This document shows, in pieces, positions 1 through 9,169 of a DNA stretch of 64,000 bases. Source of the stretch: SAR202 cluster bacterium AD-804-J14_MRT_500m (GTDB lineage Bacteria > Chloroflexota > Dehalococcoidia > UBA3495 > GCA-2712585); the NCBI GenBank assembly GCA_009391275.1, contig VEXF01000005.1, forward strand, positions 11,803-75,802, given 5' to 3'. Under the pieces are notes generated by a model. It searched no databases, was not told the origin of the DNA, and saw only the letters and a program-made list of their open reading frames with translations. Each line of letters starts with the position of its first letter. Within the stretch, counting starts at the first letter, position 1. Position numbers and translations under genes: made by a program.

Positions 1-1
1 T

Positions 2-2047
2 GCACTGGGTAATCTTGGCTGGCTGGCCACACCTATTGCCCAAAAACCCAGATCATTTGCCGGGCTTTTCCCAGGCATTGAAAAGCCTAATCACCTTCAA
101 CAGCTTGCAGACGAACTATCTGATTCTCTATGCGGGCCAACATTAATTGTGATCGAAGCACCGACCGGGGAAGGGAAAACTGAAGCTGCATTAACATTGG
201 CTGATCGCCTGATTTCCAACGGTTCGACAGGCCTGTATATCGCACTCCCTACCCAGGCAACTAGCAATCAAATATATGCCCGGCTGAAAGATTTCTTAGC
301 CGACAGGTATAGTGACAGCCCAATTGTGAACTCCATTCTCTTGCACGGACACTCTTCGATCTCCGGTGAGATGGAAATTCTTGAGAATATGACGCCCGAA
401 GAAAAGCCAGTTGATCTAAATGATAGTTATAACTACGAAGATCTTACAAGCGTTGGGGCAGCCGAATGGTTCACATACCGCAAGCGGGGTCTCTTGGCCC
501 CTTTCGGGGCTGGAACCATAGATCAAATCCTGCTGGGAGTATTGCAGGTCAGGCACGGTTTTGTGCGCATTTTTGGACTGGCTAACAAGGTAGTCGTGAT
601 CGATGAAGTCCATGCATACGATACTTATATGTCCGAACTTCTCCAGCAACTATTGAGGTGGCTGGCCGCCATTGATGCCTCGGTCATTCTGTTATCGGCT
701 ACGCTACCTTACCAACGACGACGTTCCCTGATGGATGCATATGGCCAGGGACTCAACAAATCACAGGTAATGTCCGTAGATTCGGAATACCCTAGGATAT
801 CGTGGATTGAGAGTACAGGTTCCGAGACAAAATACCACAGCAAGCACGTCTTTACATCTTCCTTGAATACCCGTCAGATAGTTCTTGAAAAGGCTCCTAC
901 CGACTTCTCAACCATTGGAGATAATTTAGAGACCGCTCTCTCCGCGGGCGGCTGTGCCGCCGTCATTTGTAACACTGTGGACCGAGCCCAGGAGATGTAC
1001 AAAGAGCTTCGTAAGCGGTTCACTGGTAAATGTAGTGACGGTGACCCGGAAATCCAGTTGCTTCATTCCAGATTCCTGTTTAAAGACCGCCAACGTTTGG
1101 AGCAAAGAGTATTGAGACGCTACGGCAAACCTGGGGACAGTAGCATCCGTCCGGACCGTAGCATACTTGTGGCCACTCAGATTATCGAACAAAGTCTGGA
1201 TCTGGACTTCGATCTCATGGTCTCTGATATAGCTCCTATTGATTGCATTATTCAACGAGCAGGTCGGCTGCAACGACATCAACGAGACAACAGGAACCCC
1301 TCCTTCATTGGCAAGCCACCACATCTCTGGGTTATGTGGCCTGGTGAAGCATCTTCTGGCATTCCTACGTTTGATAGGGGTACTACATTTGTATATGCCG
1401 AACACGTACTGCTGAGGACCTGGTTGGAGTTAAAAGGCATGACCTCCATATCGGTCCCAGATCAAATTGATGAATTGATCAATGCGGTATATCACGACCA
1501 TGACGAAAAATATGATCAGTTATCCCCAGCATTAAACGATTATTGGGACGATACAGCTCAAGACCTGGATAAGCGGCGGGCATCTGAACGTGCTGAAGCT
1601 AAAGATAGATGGTTAAAGTCTCCAACACAGGATATCCCTCTCTGGAAGTTTTATGAGCAACAATTGACCGAAGACGATCCAGATTTCCACACCAAACTTC
1701 AGGCCCTAACCCGACTTACTGGCAACCAGGTCAGTCTCGTAATCCTTTACAGGATCGCCGGAGCACTTCACTTGTCACCTGATGATCCTCGAATTGTTCC
1801 CATAGTCGAATCCCATGGCAAATACTGGGACAGGGAATTACTTAAAAATTCCGTTACTCTGGGATCACCAGCTAAATTAGTAAATCAGTTAAAGTCTTTT
1901 AATACAGAACCTTTATGGTCCAAATCGCGTTATTTCCGGCATCACAGGTTGGTAATTGTGGATGAACATGGAAGTGCAGAATGTAGCGCTCTTCGCATTG
2001 ATCCAGATCTTGGAATTCAGGAGGAAAAAAATGGATCCCTCATTTAA
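2..2047 (+). CDS. cas3: CRISPR-associated helicase/nuclease Cas3 (type I-E), 5' end outside window
   Basis: Cas3 is the DNA-translocating helicase-nuclease recruited by Cascade to degrade target DNA. The frame is open from base 2, so the N-terminal HD nuclease domain lies upstream and only about 681 residues of the superfamily 2 helicase part are visible. Walker A is APTGEGKTEAA (visible residues about 53-63), the DExH box is DEVHAYD (about 201), motif III is SATLP (about 231), EQSLDLD is near 396 and motif VI QRAGRLQRH near 418. The GTG at 149 falls just before Walker A and cannot be the real start. The 3' end overlaps cse1 by 17 bp, as expected of one cas operon. Seen: helicase motifs. Inferred: the HD domain. 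Confidence 0.95.
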   Translation, partial: ALGNLGWLATPIAQKPRSFAGLFPGIEKPNHLQQLADELSDSLCGPTLIVIEAPTGEGKTEAALTLADRLISNGSTGLYIALPTQATSNQIYARLKDFLADRYSDSPIVNSILLHGHSSISGEMEILENMTPEEKPVDLNDSYNYEDLTSVGAAEWFTYRKRGLLAPFGAGTIDQILLGVLQVRHGFVRIFGLANKVVVIDEVHAYDTYMSELLQQLLRWLAAIDASVILLSATLPYQRRRSLMDAYGQGLNKSQVMSVDSEYPRISWIESTGSETKYHSKHVFTSSLNTRQIVLEKAPTDFSTIGDNLETALSAGGCAAVICNTVDRAQEMYKELRKRFTGKCSDGDPEIQLLHSRFLFKDRQRLEQRVLRRYGKPGDSSIRPDRSILVATQIIEQSLDLDFDLMVSDIAPIDCIIQRAGRLQRHQRDNRNPSFIGKPPHLWVMWPGEASSGIPTFDRGTTFVYAEHVLLRTWLELKGMTSISVPDQIDELINAVYHDHDEKYDQLSPALNDYWDDTAQDLDKRRASERAEAKDRWLKSPTQDIPLWKFYEQQLTEDDPDFHTKLQALTRLTGNQVSLVILYRIAGALHLSPDDPRIVPIVESHGKYWDRELLKNSVTLGSPAKLVNQLKSFNTEPLWSKSRYFRHHRLVIVDEHGSAECSALRIDPDLGIQEEKNGSLI

Positions 2048-3617
2048 CCTAGTGGACTGCCCCTGGATACCATGTTTGTACGTTGGAGAAACATCCACAC
2101 GAGAAGTAAGCCTGACCAATGTATTTGCGGATGCGTCAGAGATTACCGAAATAGTGCATCAATCGCCATTGGTAACGGCATCACTGCATAGGCTCCTATT
2201 GGCAATTCTGCATCGGACTTTTGGTCCATCGAACAGTGGAGAATGGATTAAGATTTGGCAGAAAGATAGATGGGATAATAAGAAGTTAAGCGAATATTTC
2301 AACAAATGGCACAGCAGGTTTGACCTATTCGACCAGGTCCACCCTTTTTATCAAACAAAAAGCATGGACCTTCCCGAGCTTCCCCCGGTTTCGGTATTGC
2401 AATATGAATTAGCCTCTAATGCTAAGAGCAATCCGACCCTCTTTGACCATAACACCACCCACGATTCCAAACCGTTAGGACCTGCTACTGCAGCTCAATA
2501 TCTCGTGGCGAGACAAGCGTTTTCGGTTAGTGGTGCTGAACAGGTCAAGGGAGGAGGGCTAAATGCGCACAGCGCCAAAGCAAGCCCGTTGATCAACGGA
2601 GCTATGATTCTCATAAAAGGGCAAAACCTGTTTGAAACCCTGATGCTCAACTTCCACAGATACGATTTAGAAAATGGAGAACCTTTCGAACCTGCGGAAG
2701 GTAACCCAGATTTACCTGCCTGGGAGCGGGACGAGGAGACAGGAGAAGGCGAAAGAACCCCTGCCGGTTATCTGGATTTACTTACATGGCAGAGTCGAAG
2801 AATTCGACTCTATCCCACGTTAGATATTGATGGTTCAGTAATTATTAAGCATGCTGTTGTTTCCAAGGGTGAGGTATTTCCGGGGTCATTTCATCCACGC
2901 GGTAAAGAAACGATGCTTATTTTCAAAAAAAGCTCCTCTACAAATTCAAAGGCGAATCCATGGCCGACCTTGAAATTAGATGAGAATCGGGCACTCTGGA
3001 GAGACAGCATGGCTTTGCTCCTGTCATTGAAAGATCAACAAGACCGGCCCAAGACCATGGATTGGCTCGAAGAATTAATCGATGACGACGCCATTCCTCC
3101 TGAACTAACTCTGCGAATCGATGTCCTGGGATTATCAAGCACTCAAAAGAAGATTCACTTTTGGCGCCACGAACGGCTGCCATTGCCATTAATTTTGTTA
3201 AAGGATGAAGCTGTTAGAGACCGGATTTCAAATTCTATATCGATCGCAGAACAAGCCGGATATTGTCTTAACAGAAATGCAAAATCAGCAATCAGAGAAT
3301 TTTTACCTGAAGGATCAAAACAGATCAATGGGTTTTATAGCTCCCGTGCTTGCGACGGTCGGTACTGGAGTTCACTGGACGTATTATTCCGCACATTCGT
3401 AATGAGCCTGGCACACTCCACCAGCGAAGATCAAAAGATTCGAGTCATGGATAACTGGGCACACGATGTTAGAGCAGCCGCGACAAATGCGTTCCAGTTG
3501 GCATCAGAACCTTTACAAAGAAATCTGAAAGGACTACGGGCAATAGGAATTGTGGAATCGAGGTTCAGGTTGGAACTGAGTCAACTAACGGGTACTAAAC
3601 CAGGAAGGATGAATTAA
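2031..3617 (+). CDS. casA: Cascade large subunit Cse1/CasA (Cas8e)
   Basis: This is the large subunit of the type I-E Cascade complex, which reads the PAM and recruits Cas3. The frame opens at 1956, but the ATG at 2031 is chosen because a strong GGAGG lies about 7 bases upstream and the protein then begins MDPSFNLVDCPWIPCLY, matching the usual Cse1 N-terminus (conserved NL-D-PWIPV-like start). The product is 528 aa, typical for the family. It overlaps the cas3 stop by 17 bp and sits directly before cse2. The family is very divergent. Assignment rests on the N-terminal motif, the size and the fixed operon position. Confidence 0.9.
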   Translation: MDPSFNLVDCPWIPCLYVGETSTREVSLTNVFADASEITEIVHQSPLVTASLHRLLLAILHRTFGPSNSGEWIKIWQKDRWDNKKLSEYFNKWHSRFDLFDQVHPFYQTKSMDLPELPPVSVLQYELASNAKSNPTLFDHNTTHDSKPLGPATAAQYLVARQAFSVSGAEQVKGGGLNAHSAKASPLINGAMILIKGQNLFETLMLNFHRYDLENGEPFEPAEGNPDLPAWERDEETGEGERTPAGYLDLLTWQSRRIRLYPTLDIDGSVIIKHAVVSKGEVFPGSFHPRGKETMLIFKKSSSTNSKANPWPTLKLDENRALWRDSMALLLSLKDQQDRPKTMDWLEELIDDDAIPPELTLRIDVLGLSSTQKKIHFWRHERLPLPLILLKDEAVRDRISNSISIAEQAGYCLNRNAKSAIREFLPEGSKQINGFYSSRACDGRYWSSLDVLFRTFVMSLAHSTSEDQKIRVMDNWAHDVRAAATNAFQLASEPLQRNLKGLRAIGIVESRFRLELSQLTGTKPGRMN

Positions 3618-3619
3618 AA

Positions 3620-4141
3620 ATGATGCGTAGTAAGTCTCCCACTAATTCTCCCAAGATCATCGAGCACCTGCTGGAACTAGCAGACAGGAATGATCGAGGA
3701 GCGCTAGCTGTCTTACGACAGGGACTAGGCAAACCGCCTGGATCTGTGCCCGGTATGTACCGCCATGTACAAACCTACATCCCCGATAGAGCTCCGCGGG
3801 AATATGAAGATGCGGCCTATATGGTGGCGGCTCTGTTTGCTACTCATACAAGCCACTGTGACGGCAAACCCTGGGACACAAATCTGGGTGCATCATTTCG
3901 CTGGCTTGCAAAGAAGGTAGACAACCTGGAAACAATTGAACGCAGATTTGAAGTTCTACTCGGTAGCAGACGTGAAGTCCTCGGAGAAAGGCTGAGGCAT
4001 AGCGTGTCTCTACTTAAATCACACGATATACCTATCAACTGGTATCAACTCTTGCAAGATATTACAAGTTGGAACCGACCTGGACGCCCAATACAACGGA
4101 GTTGGGCACGGGCCTTCTGGAGTCAGGCCTTCAAGGAATAA
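3620..4141 (+). CDS. casB: Cascade small subunit Cse2/CasB
   Basis: Cse2 forms the small-subunit dimer along the Cascade belly that stabilises the R-loop. The 173-aa protein has the expected basic, helical composition and a family-like segment (GALAVLRQGLGKPPG, residues about 28-42), followed by YMVAALFATH. The ATG lies 2 bases after the cse1 stop, with AGGAAGGA upstream. A second ATG directly follows the first, so the start may be one codon later. A 68-bp gap separates it from cas7e. Confidence 0.9.
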   Translation: MMRSKSPTNSPKIIEHLLELADRNDRGALAVLRQGLGKPPGSVPGMYRHVQTYIPDRAPREYEDAAYMVAALFATHTSHCDGKPWDTNLGASFRWLAKKVDNLETIERRFEVLLGSRREVLGERLRHSVSLLKSHDIPINWYQLLQDITSWNRPGRPIQRSWARAFWSQAFKE

Positions 4142-4209
4142 GCCTACGCTAGATATGAACATTAGCACCAAAGGGTCGATCGAAACAAAATTTTTGGAGG
4201 AAATCTATC

Positions 4210-5385
4210 ATGTTTCTAGAATTACACATCATTCAGAACTTTGCACCAAGCAATTTAAATAGAGACGATACCGGAAGTCCTAAAAACTGTGAATTCGGCG
4301 GTACCAAACGTGGCCGTATTTCAAGCCAAGCGATCAAACGAGCAATCCGTGCATCTTTCAAAGATGGACTGCTGAGCGAAACAAACCTAAGCCTCAGGTC
4401 GCTAAGGATACACAAGGAAGTGGTGGACGGCCTTGTAAGCCAAGGGAAACCTTTAGAGGAATCATCGCACATAGTGTCCTCAGTGTTCAAAGATTTAGGA
4501 CTTGAATTAGATCAGAGAAACGCGGTCAAAGATCAAAACCTAACAACAGCTATGATCTTTATCGGGAATGACGATATATCCAACTTTACAGAAGTCTGCA
4601 GCAATCATTGGGATAATCTGCTGGATGCGTATCCGATGACCACCAGCAACACGAAAAAGGCCAGTGGCCAACAACAGGGCTCGAAAAACAACCTAGAAGA
4701 GCTTTCTGAAGCATTGTTCAACGGTGGAAGAGCCGTTGACCTAGGGCTTTTCGGACGCATGTTAGCCGCCAGACCCGAATTGAACCGTGAAGCCGCAAGT
4801 CAAGTTGCCCATGCTATATCGACTAATGAAATCGGTGATGAGTTTGATTATTTCACCGCCGTAGATGACTTGAATCCCAAAGAATCGTCAGGTGCTGCTC
4901 ATCTAGGAGTTATAGAGTTCAATTCTGGATGCTTTTATCGCTATTCCAATGTGGACATTGGATTGTTAACAAATAACCTTAACGGAGATACCGATCTGGT
5001 CCAGACAGCAATAAAAGCTTTCGTGTTAGCATCGATCAAGTCCATACCTACTGGAAAACAGAACACCTTTGCCGCCCAGAATCCACCATCTCTGGTATTC
5101 AGCGTTATTCGCAACTCTGGGTTCTGGGCTCTGCATAATGCATTCATTAAGCCCGTGACTCCAAATAAGGACAACATAGTTTCCGCGTCGATACAAGAAT
5201 TAAACGAATACTGGAAATCTGTTGTTGATATGTATGGGCCGGCTGATATAGAGAGTCAGTGGGTATCTACAACTGCCCCCGACGAGGACGTCGAATCTCT
5301 GAGAGCTGACAATAAGAAAGTATCGATCCAAGAATTGGTGGAGAACACCGTTGACAGCATTAAAACGTCCTTGCTGGGGGTGTAG
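4210..5385 (+). CDS. casC: Cascade backbone subunit Cas7e (Cse4/CasC)
   Basis: Cas7e is the RAMP backbone subunit that polymerises along the crRNA. The N-terminus reads LELHIIQNFAPSNLNRDDTG, the near-invariant start of Cse4 proteins, followed by KRGRISSQAIKRAIR. Length is 391 aa, within the family range. GGAGG lies about 9 bases before the ATG. It follows cse2 after 68 bp and is separated from cas5e by 2 bp, so translation is probably coupled. No anomaly was seen. Confidence 0.95.
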   Translation: MFLELHIIQNFAPSNLNRDDTGSPKNCEFGGTKRGRISSQAIKRAIRASFKDGLLSETNLSLRSLRIHKEVVDGLVSQGKPLEESSHIVSSVFKDLGLELDQRNAVKDQNLTTAMIFIGNDDISNFTEVCSNHWDNLLDAYPMTTSNTKKASGQQQGSKNNLEELSEALFNGGRAVDLGLFGRMLAARPELNREAASQVAHAISTNEIGDEFDYFTAVDDLNPKESSGAAHLGVIEFNSGCFYRYSNVDIGLLTNNLNGDTDLVQTAIKAFVLASIKSIPTGKQNTFAAQNPPSLVFSVIRNSGFWALHNAFIKPVTPNKDNIVSASIQELNEYWKSVVDMYGPADIESQWVSTTAPDEDVESLRADNKKVSIQELVENTVDSIKTSLLGV

Positions 5386-5387
5386 AG

Positions 5388-6167
5388 ATGCCTTCAACTT
5401 TATTGATGAGGTTGTCAGGTCCAATGCAATCCTGGGGTACGCGCAGTAGATTTGATTCTCGGGATACTGAATTGGAACCGTCCAAAAGTGGCGTTATAGG
5501 ATTATTATGCGCAGCCCTTGGACGCAGCAAGGAAAATCCGGTTGACGATCTGGCAGAATTGGTAATGGGTGTGAGAGTAGATTACGAAGGAGTTGTCTCG
5601 GTTGACTTTCACACCGCAGGAAAAGGGTTAGACAATATTGCTAATCAAATTGGCGTGTACAGTTCCTCGGGAGGCAATACCCGAAGAATGGTTGTATCTC
5701 GCAGATATTACCTATCTGATGCCGACTTTCTTGTCGGTATCGAGCATCAAGATCCTACTCTCTTAAAACAACTAGAGACGGCACTTCGCGCACCTACGTG
5801 GCAAATATACCTGGGAAGAAAATCATTTGTTCCCAGTATTCCTCCAAGTTTTCCAGACCCTGGTGGCCTCAGAGACGGTATCTCGGTCCGGAGAGCGTTG
5901 CTACAAGAACCCTGGCCAAGCACAGGAATCAAGAAACCGTCGAGGAGAAATCCAAATCAACTGCGCATGATATTAGAGTCTGATTTCGGGATCACGAATG
6001 ATGTCCGAATGGATCAGCCAATCGGTCGTAGTTATCAGGACCGATCCTTCGTCACGCGTGGTGTTCAAACCGAGTTTATACCATTAGGACCCAATTCAGA
6101 AAAGCCCAACGACGAATATATTCCAATCAGGGAGGAAGAAAATGTATCTATCTCGAGTAGCTCTTGA
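5388..6167 (+). CDS. casD: Cascade subunit Cas5e (CasD)
   Basis: Cas5e is the RAMP protein that caps the 5' handle of the crRNA. The N-terminus LLMRLSGPMQSWGTRSRFD (residues 4-22) is the diagnostic Cas5e segment, followed by SKSGVIGLLCAALGR. Length is 259 aa. The ATG lies 2 bp after the cas7e stop. The 3' end overlaps the cas6e start by 26 bp, and the cas6e ribosome-binding site GGGAGGAAG is inside this gene. Confidence 0.95.
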   Translation: MPSTLLMRLSGPMQSWGTRSRFDSRDTELEPSKSGVIGLLCAALGRSKENPVDDLAELVMGVRVDYEGVVSVDFHTAGKGLDNIANQIGVYSSSGGNTRRMVVSRRYYLSDADFLVGIEHQDPTLLKQLETALRAPTWQIYLGRKSFVPSIPPSFPDPGGLRDGISVRRALLQEPWPSTGIKKPSRRNPNQLRMILESDFGITNDVRMDQPIGRSYQDRSFVTRGVQTEFIPLGPNSEKPNDEYIPIREEENVSISSSS

Positions 6168-6864
6168 GCAACGTAGCAGATTAGTCCGTAGAGATATATC
6201 TGACTGTCACAAGCTTCATAGCAGAGTTATGTCAGCCTTCCCAGATCTTCCAGATACACAGAATGCCCGTGCAGAATTAGGGGTTTTATACCGTCTGGAT
6301 CTTAACCTTCGAAACCAACAAAGTATTTTGTTAGTCCAATCTAGAGATATGCCAGACTGGTCTGTTCTTCCCCATGGATATGTAGCCACAACAATCAATA
6401 GTCTCGCTAATCCAGCAATTAAGCCTATTTCCAAGGCGTGGGATTCGATAAGTAGATCGGACATTTTAAGATTCCGTCTACAGGGCAACACGTCCAAGAG
6501 AATCCATAAAAATAATCCTCAAGTGACCGACGGTAAAATATCAGCAGGTAAACGGGTCGCATTGCTCCACGAAAATGACCAAATCGACTGGCTCCATCGG
6601 AAAGGCCAACTCTTCGGATTCGAAGTTTTGTCTGTGCAAGCTAATAGTAAAGTCCCCAATCTTTCTACTTCTACAGCGTCCAAAATCCATGGACAGAGAA
6701 CGAACACCGGGAATGCAGTTCAGCGCATAAGTTTTGGATCGGTTACCTTCGAAGGAGTCCTTCGTATCAAGGATAGAGAATTGTTCCGAAAGGGACTTGA
6801 GGTTGGAATTGGACCTGGCAAAGCTTACGGGTTCGGACTCCTATCAGTAGCAAAGGCGAGTTAA
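6142..6864 (+). CDS. casE: CRISPR RNA endonuclease Cas6e (Cse3/CasE)
   Basis: Cas6e cuts the pre-crRNA at the base of each repeat hairpin and stays bound to the 3' end. The N-terminus MYLSRVAL and the segment DCHKLHSRVMSAFP (residues about 21-34) match the family. His23 or His26 is the likely catalytic histidine. The C-terminal glycine-rich loop GIGPGKAYGFG (about 222-232) is the RNA-binding RAMP motif. Length is 240 aa. The start overlaps cas5e by 26 bp and has GGAGG 7 bases upstream. The repeats downstream can form the compact stem such an enzyme recognises. Confidence 0.95.
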   Translation: MYLSRVALEQRSRLVRRDISDCHKLHSRVMSAFPDLPDTQNARAELGVLYRLDLNLRNQQSILLVQSRDMPDWSVLPHGYVATTINSLANPAIKPISKAWDSISRSDILRFRLQGNTSKRIHKNNPQVTDGKISAGKRVALLHENDQIDWLHRKGQLFGFEVLSVQANSKVPNLSTSTASKIHGQRTNTGNAVQRISFGSVTFEGVLRIKDRELFRKGLEVGIGPGKAYGFGLLSVAKAS

Positions 6865-6875
6865 CAACAATCGTC

Positions 6876-7769
6876 ATGTTAAAAGACTTGAACATTCTAC
6901 CGCGAATACGGGATAGCATAGGTTACCTGTACGTCGAGCATTGCCGTATTGATCAAGAAGCCAAAGCAATCACCCTCGTAGATTCTTCTGGGAAAACTGC
7001 CGTTCCGTGTGCTTCATTATCAGTTCTAATGCTGGGTCCAGGAACTTCTATCACACACGCAGCGATTCGAGTCCTTGCTGAAACCGGCTGTCTCGTGACA
7101 TGGGGAGGTGAAGCGGGTGTCCGTATGTACGCACAAGGCTTGGGAGATACACGTTCATCCGAAAAAACCCTTCATCAGGCACGTATGTGGGCAGATCCAG
7201 TTACTCGACAAAACGTGGTGTACCGGATGTACATGATGAGGTTTAATGAACCCTTGGAGCCAGGACTTACTTTGCGACAAATCAGGGGCAAAGAAGGCTT
7301 GCGCATGCGGGCGGCATATTCTCAAGCCAGCAGAGATTACGGTGTTTTGTGGGATGGCAGGGTGCATGGAAAGGGAAACTGGTCTTCTACCGATCCTATC
7401 AACAGGGCTCTTTCAGCGGCTAACAGCTGCCTATACGGTGTTTGTCATGCTGCCATAGTTTCGGCAGGTTACTCTACGGCAATTGGATTTATTCATACTG
7501 GCAGAATACTTTCTTTTGTTTACGACATAGCGGACCTGTATAAAACACAGATCAGTCTACCAACAGCATTTCGTGTCGTTGGAGAAGGAATCGAGAATTT
7601 AGAACAGCGAGTACGGCGCACTTGTCGCGACTTGTTTTTCAAACGGCGTATCCTCCAACGTATCGTGCCCGACATTAATTACATTCTTAGCCTACATGAC
7701 ACCAAACTTCCTCAAACCCAACAGAGCTCTGATCGCAACCACTATTCAAGTGATATGTATGTGTACTAA
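6876..7769 (+). CDS. cas1: CRISPR integrase Cas1 (type I-E)
   Basis: Cas1 catalyses integration of new spacers together with Cas2. The 297-aa protein carries the metal-binding residues at the expected places: Glu140 in RGKEGLRMR, His207 in GFIHTGR and Asp217/Asp220 in FVYDIADLYK. The N-terminus LKDLNILPRIRDSIGYLYVE is the usual Cas1e start. It follows cas6e after 11 bp and precedes cas2 after 27 bp. All catalytic residues are intact, so adaptation should be functional. Confidence 0.97.
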   Translation: MLKDLNILPRIRDSIGYLYVEHCRIDQEAKAITLVDSSGKTAVPCASLSVLMLGPGTSITHAAIRVLAETGCLVTWGGEAGVRMYAQGLGDTRSSEKTLHQARMWADPVTRQNVVYRMYMMRFNEPLEPGLTLRQIRGKEGLRMRAAYSQASRDYGVLWDGRVHGKGNWSSTDPINRALSAANSCLYGVCHAAIVSAGYSTAIGFIHTGRILSFVYDIADLYKTQISLPTAFRVVGEGIENLEQRVRRTCRDLFFKRRILQRIVPDINYILSLHDTKLPQTQQSSDRNHYSSDMYVY

Positions 7770-7796
7770 CGACTTACCGAGAAGCGGATCGATTCT

Positions 7797-8072
7797 ATGG
7801 TTGTCTTGATATTAGAAAAAGCTGAACCAACAGTAAGAGGTGAAATAACGCGCTGGTTATTAGAACCAAAAGCTGGGGTTTTTACCGGAACAATATCAGC
7901 GTTGGTTAGAGATAAACTATGGAAACTGAGCTGTGATCCAGTGAAATGTGTATCTGCAACACTAATTTACAGTTCACCTAACGAGCAAGGATTGGAAATA
8001 AGAACCTGGGGTCTAAGCAAAAAAGAAGTAGTCAACTTTGATGGAATTTCGTTATTGAGAATTTCTCGTTAA
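7797..8072 (+). CDS. cas2: CRISPR adaptation protein Cas2 (type I-E)
   Basis: Cas2e is the dimeric scaffold that binds two Cas1 dimers and the prespacer. The 91-aa protein shows the Cas2e signature: MVVLILEKAEPTVRGEITRWLLE at the N-terminus, KAGVFTGTISALVRDKLW in the middle and EQGLEIRTWG near residues 63-72. The stop is only 18 bp before the first CRISPR repeat, so the leader must largely overlap the 3' end of this gene. Residues after TWG are variable in the family. Confidence 0.95.
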   Translation: MVVLILEKAEPTVRGEITRWLLEPKAGVFTGTISALVRDKLWKLSCDPVKCVSATLIYSSPNEQGLEIRTWGLSKKEVVNFDGISLLRISR

Positions 8073-8090
8073 AAGGATACCGGTTTCAGT
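8030..8090 (+). promoter_or_regulatory. putative CRISPR leader overlapping the cas2 3' end
   Basis: Only 18 bp (8073-8090) separate the cas2 stop from the first repeat. The last ~45 bp of cas2 are AT-rich and contain a short palindrome GAGAATTTCTC (8057-8067). Degeneration of the opposite end of the array shows that this side is the leader side. The extent of the leader and any promoter in it are inferred. No clear -35/-10 pair was found. Confidence 0.4.
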
Positions 8091-9163
8091 GTCCTCCCCA
8101 CGCATGTGGGGGTGAACCTATGTGCGGCGCAGTTACGATTGAATTGGTAATGTCCTCCCCACGCATGTGGGGGTGAACCCCTCCATACCTGCCCAATCCG
8201 TATCGCTGAAGTGTCCTCCCCACGCATGTGGGGGTGAACCTGAGTGGGTCTAGCCATGGTGTTACCTCTATTCAGTCCTCCCCACGCATGTGGGGGTGAA
8301 CCCGCAATAACAAACTGGATGATAGACGCACTCGCGTCCTCCCCACGCATGTGGGGGTGAACCTACTCAGCGACAGGTTGGACAACAGATTCAGGGAGTC
8401 CTCCCCACGCATGTGGGGGTGAACCAGCACCCGAAGACACAATTACATTATTCGCCGAGTCCTCCCCACGCATGTGGGGGTGAACCTATTTGGTATCTGG
8501 TCGGAATTGGTGCCTTGATAGTCCTCCCCACGCATGTGGGGGTGAACCTACCTAACAGCGCATGAGGGAAACCAAACGCACCAAGTCCTCCCCACGCATG
8601 TGGGGGTGAACCTGCCATGGGCGATGCTGAGTTTGCAGCCATCGAGTCCTCCCCACGCATGTGGGGGTGAACCACGCCCAGACAGTGACAAGACATACGC
8701 TAGAACGTCCTCCCCACGCATGTGGGGGTGAACCTCATGGGCTGACCGATGATGACATCGAGACAGAGTCCTCCCCACGCATGTGGGGGTGAACCCTACT
8801 ACAGAACACAATACTGATGATAGATCGCGTCCTCCCCACGCATGTGGGGGTGAACCCTGACCAACCCTGGACGGCATTTGATCGCCAACGTCCTCCCCAC
8901 GCATGTGGGGGTGAACCTAACGGGGCGAACCTGACGACAGGCCAGCTAGGGTCCTCCCCACGCATGTGGGGGTGAACCACTAATAGCATTGGACGAGCAC
9001 AACAATGCAACGTCCTCCCCACGCATGTGGGGGTGAACCTCCAGCCGAGCGGTTGAGAATTAAAATTAACAACCGTCCTCCCCACGCATGTGGAGGTGAA
9101 CCTGATCCGAGCGAAGACATCTCCCTTCACGGCGAGTCCTCCCCACGCATGTGGGGGTAGCTC
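8091..9163 (+). CRISPR. type I-E CRISPR array, 18 repeats, 17 spacers
   Basis: The repeat is 28 bp, beginning GTCCTCCCCAC and ending GTGGGGGTGAACC. CCCCAC and GTGGGG form a perfect 6-bp stem around a GCAT loop. Repeats start at 8091, 8152, 8213, 8275, 8336, 8398, 8459, 8521, 8585, 8646, 8707, 8768, 8829, 8890, 8951, 9012, 9075 and 9136. Spacers are mostly 33 bp (34 three times, 36 at 8549-8584, 35 at 9040-9074). Repeat 17 has one substitution (GGAGG for GGGGG). Repeat 18 loses the conserved end after 9158, which marks the old, leader-distal end. Orientation and repeat type match the adjacent type I-E genes. Confidence 0.99.
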
Positions 9164-9169
9164 CGAGAA

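Noticed and set aside
926..1405. 159-aa minus-strand ORF inside cas3
   Set aside because: No family resemblance; it is antisense to the conserved helicase motifs.
8069..9130. Several minus-strand ORFs with repeating HMRGED and SPPHAWGG peptides
   Set aside because: They are translations of the CRISPR repeats and spacers, not proteins.
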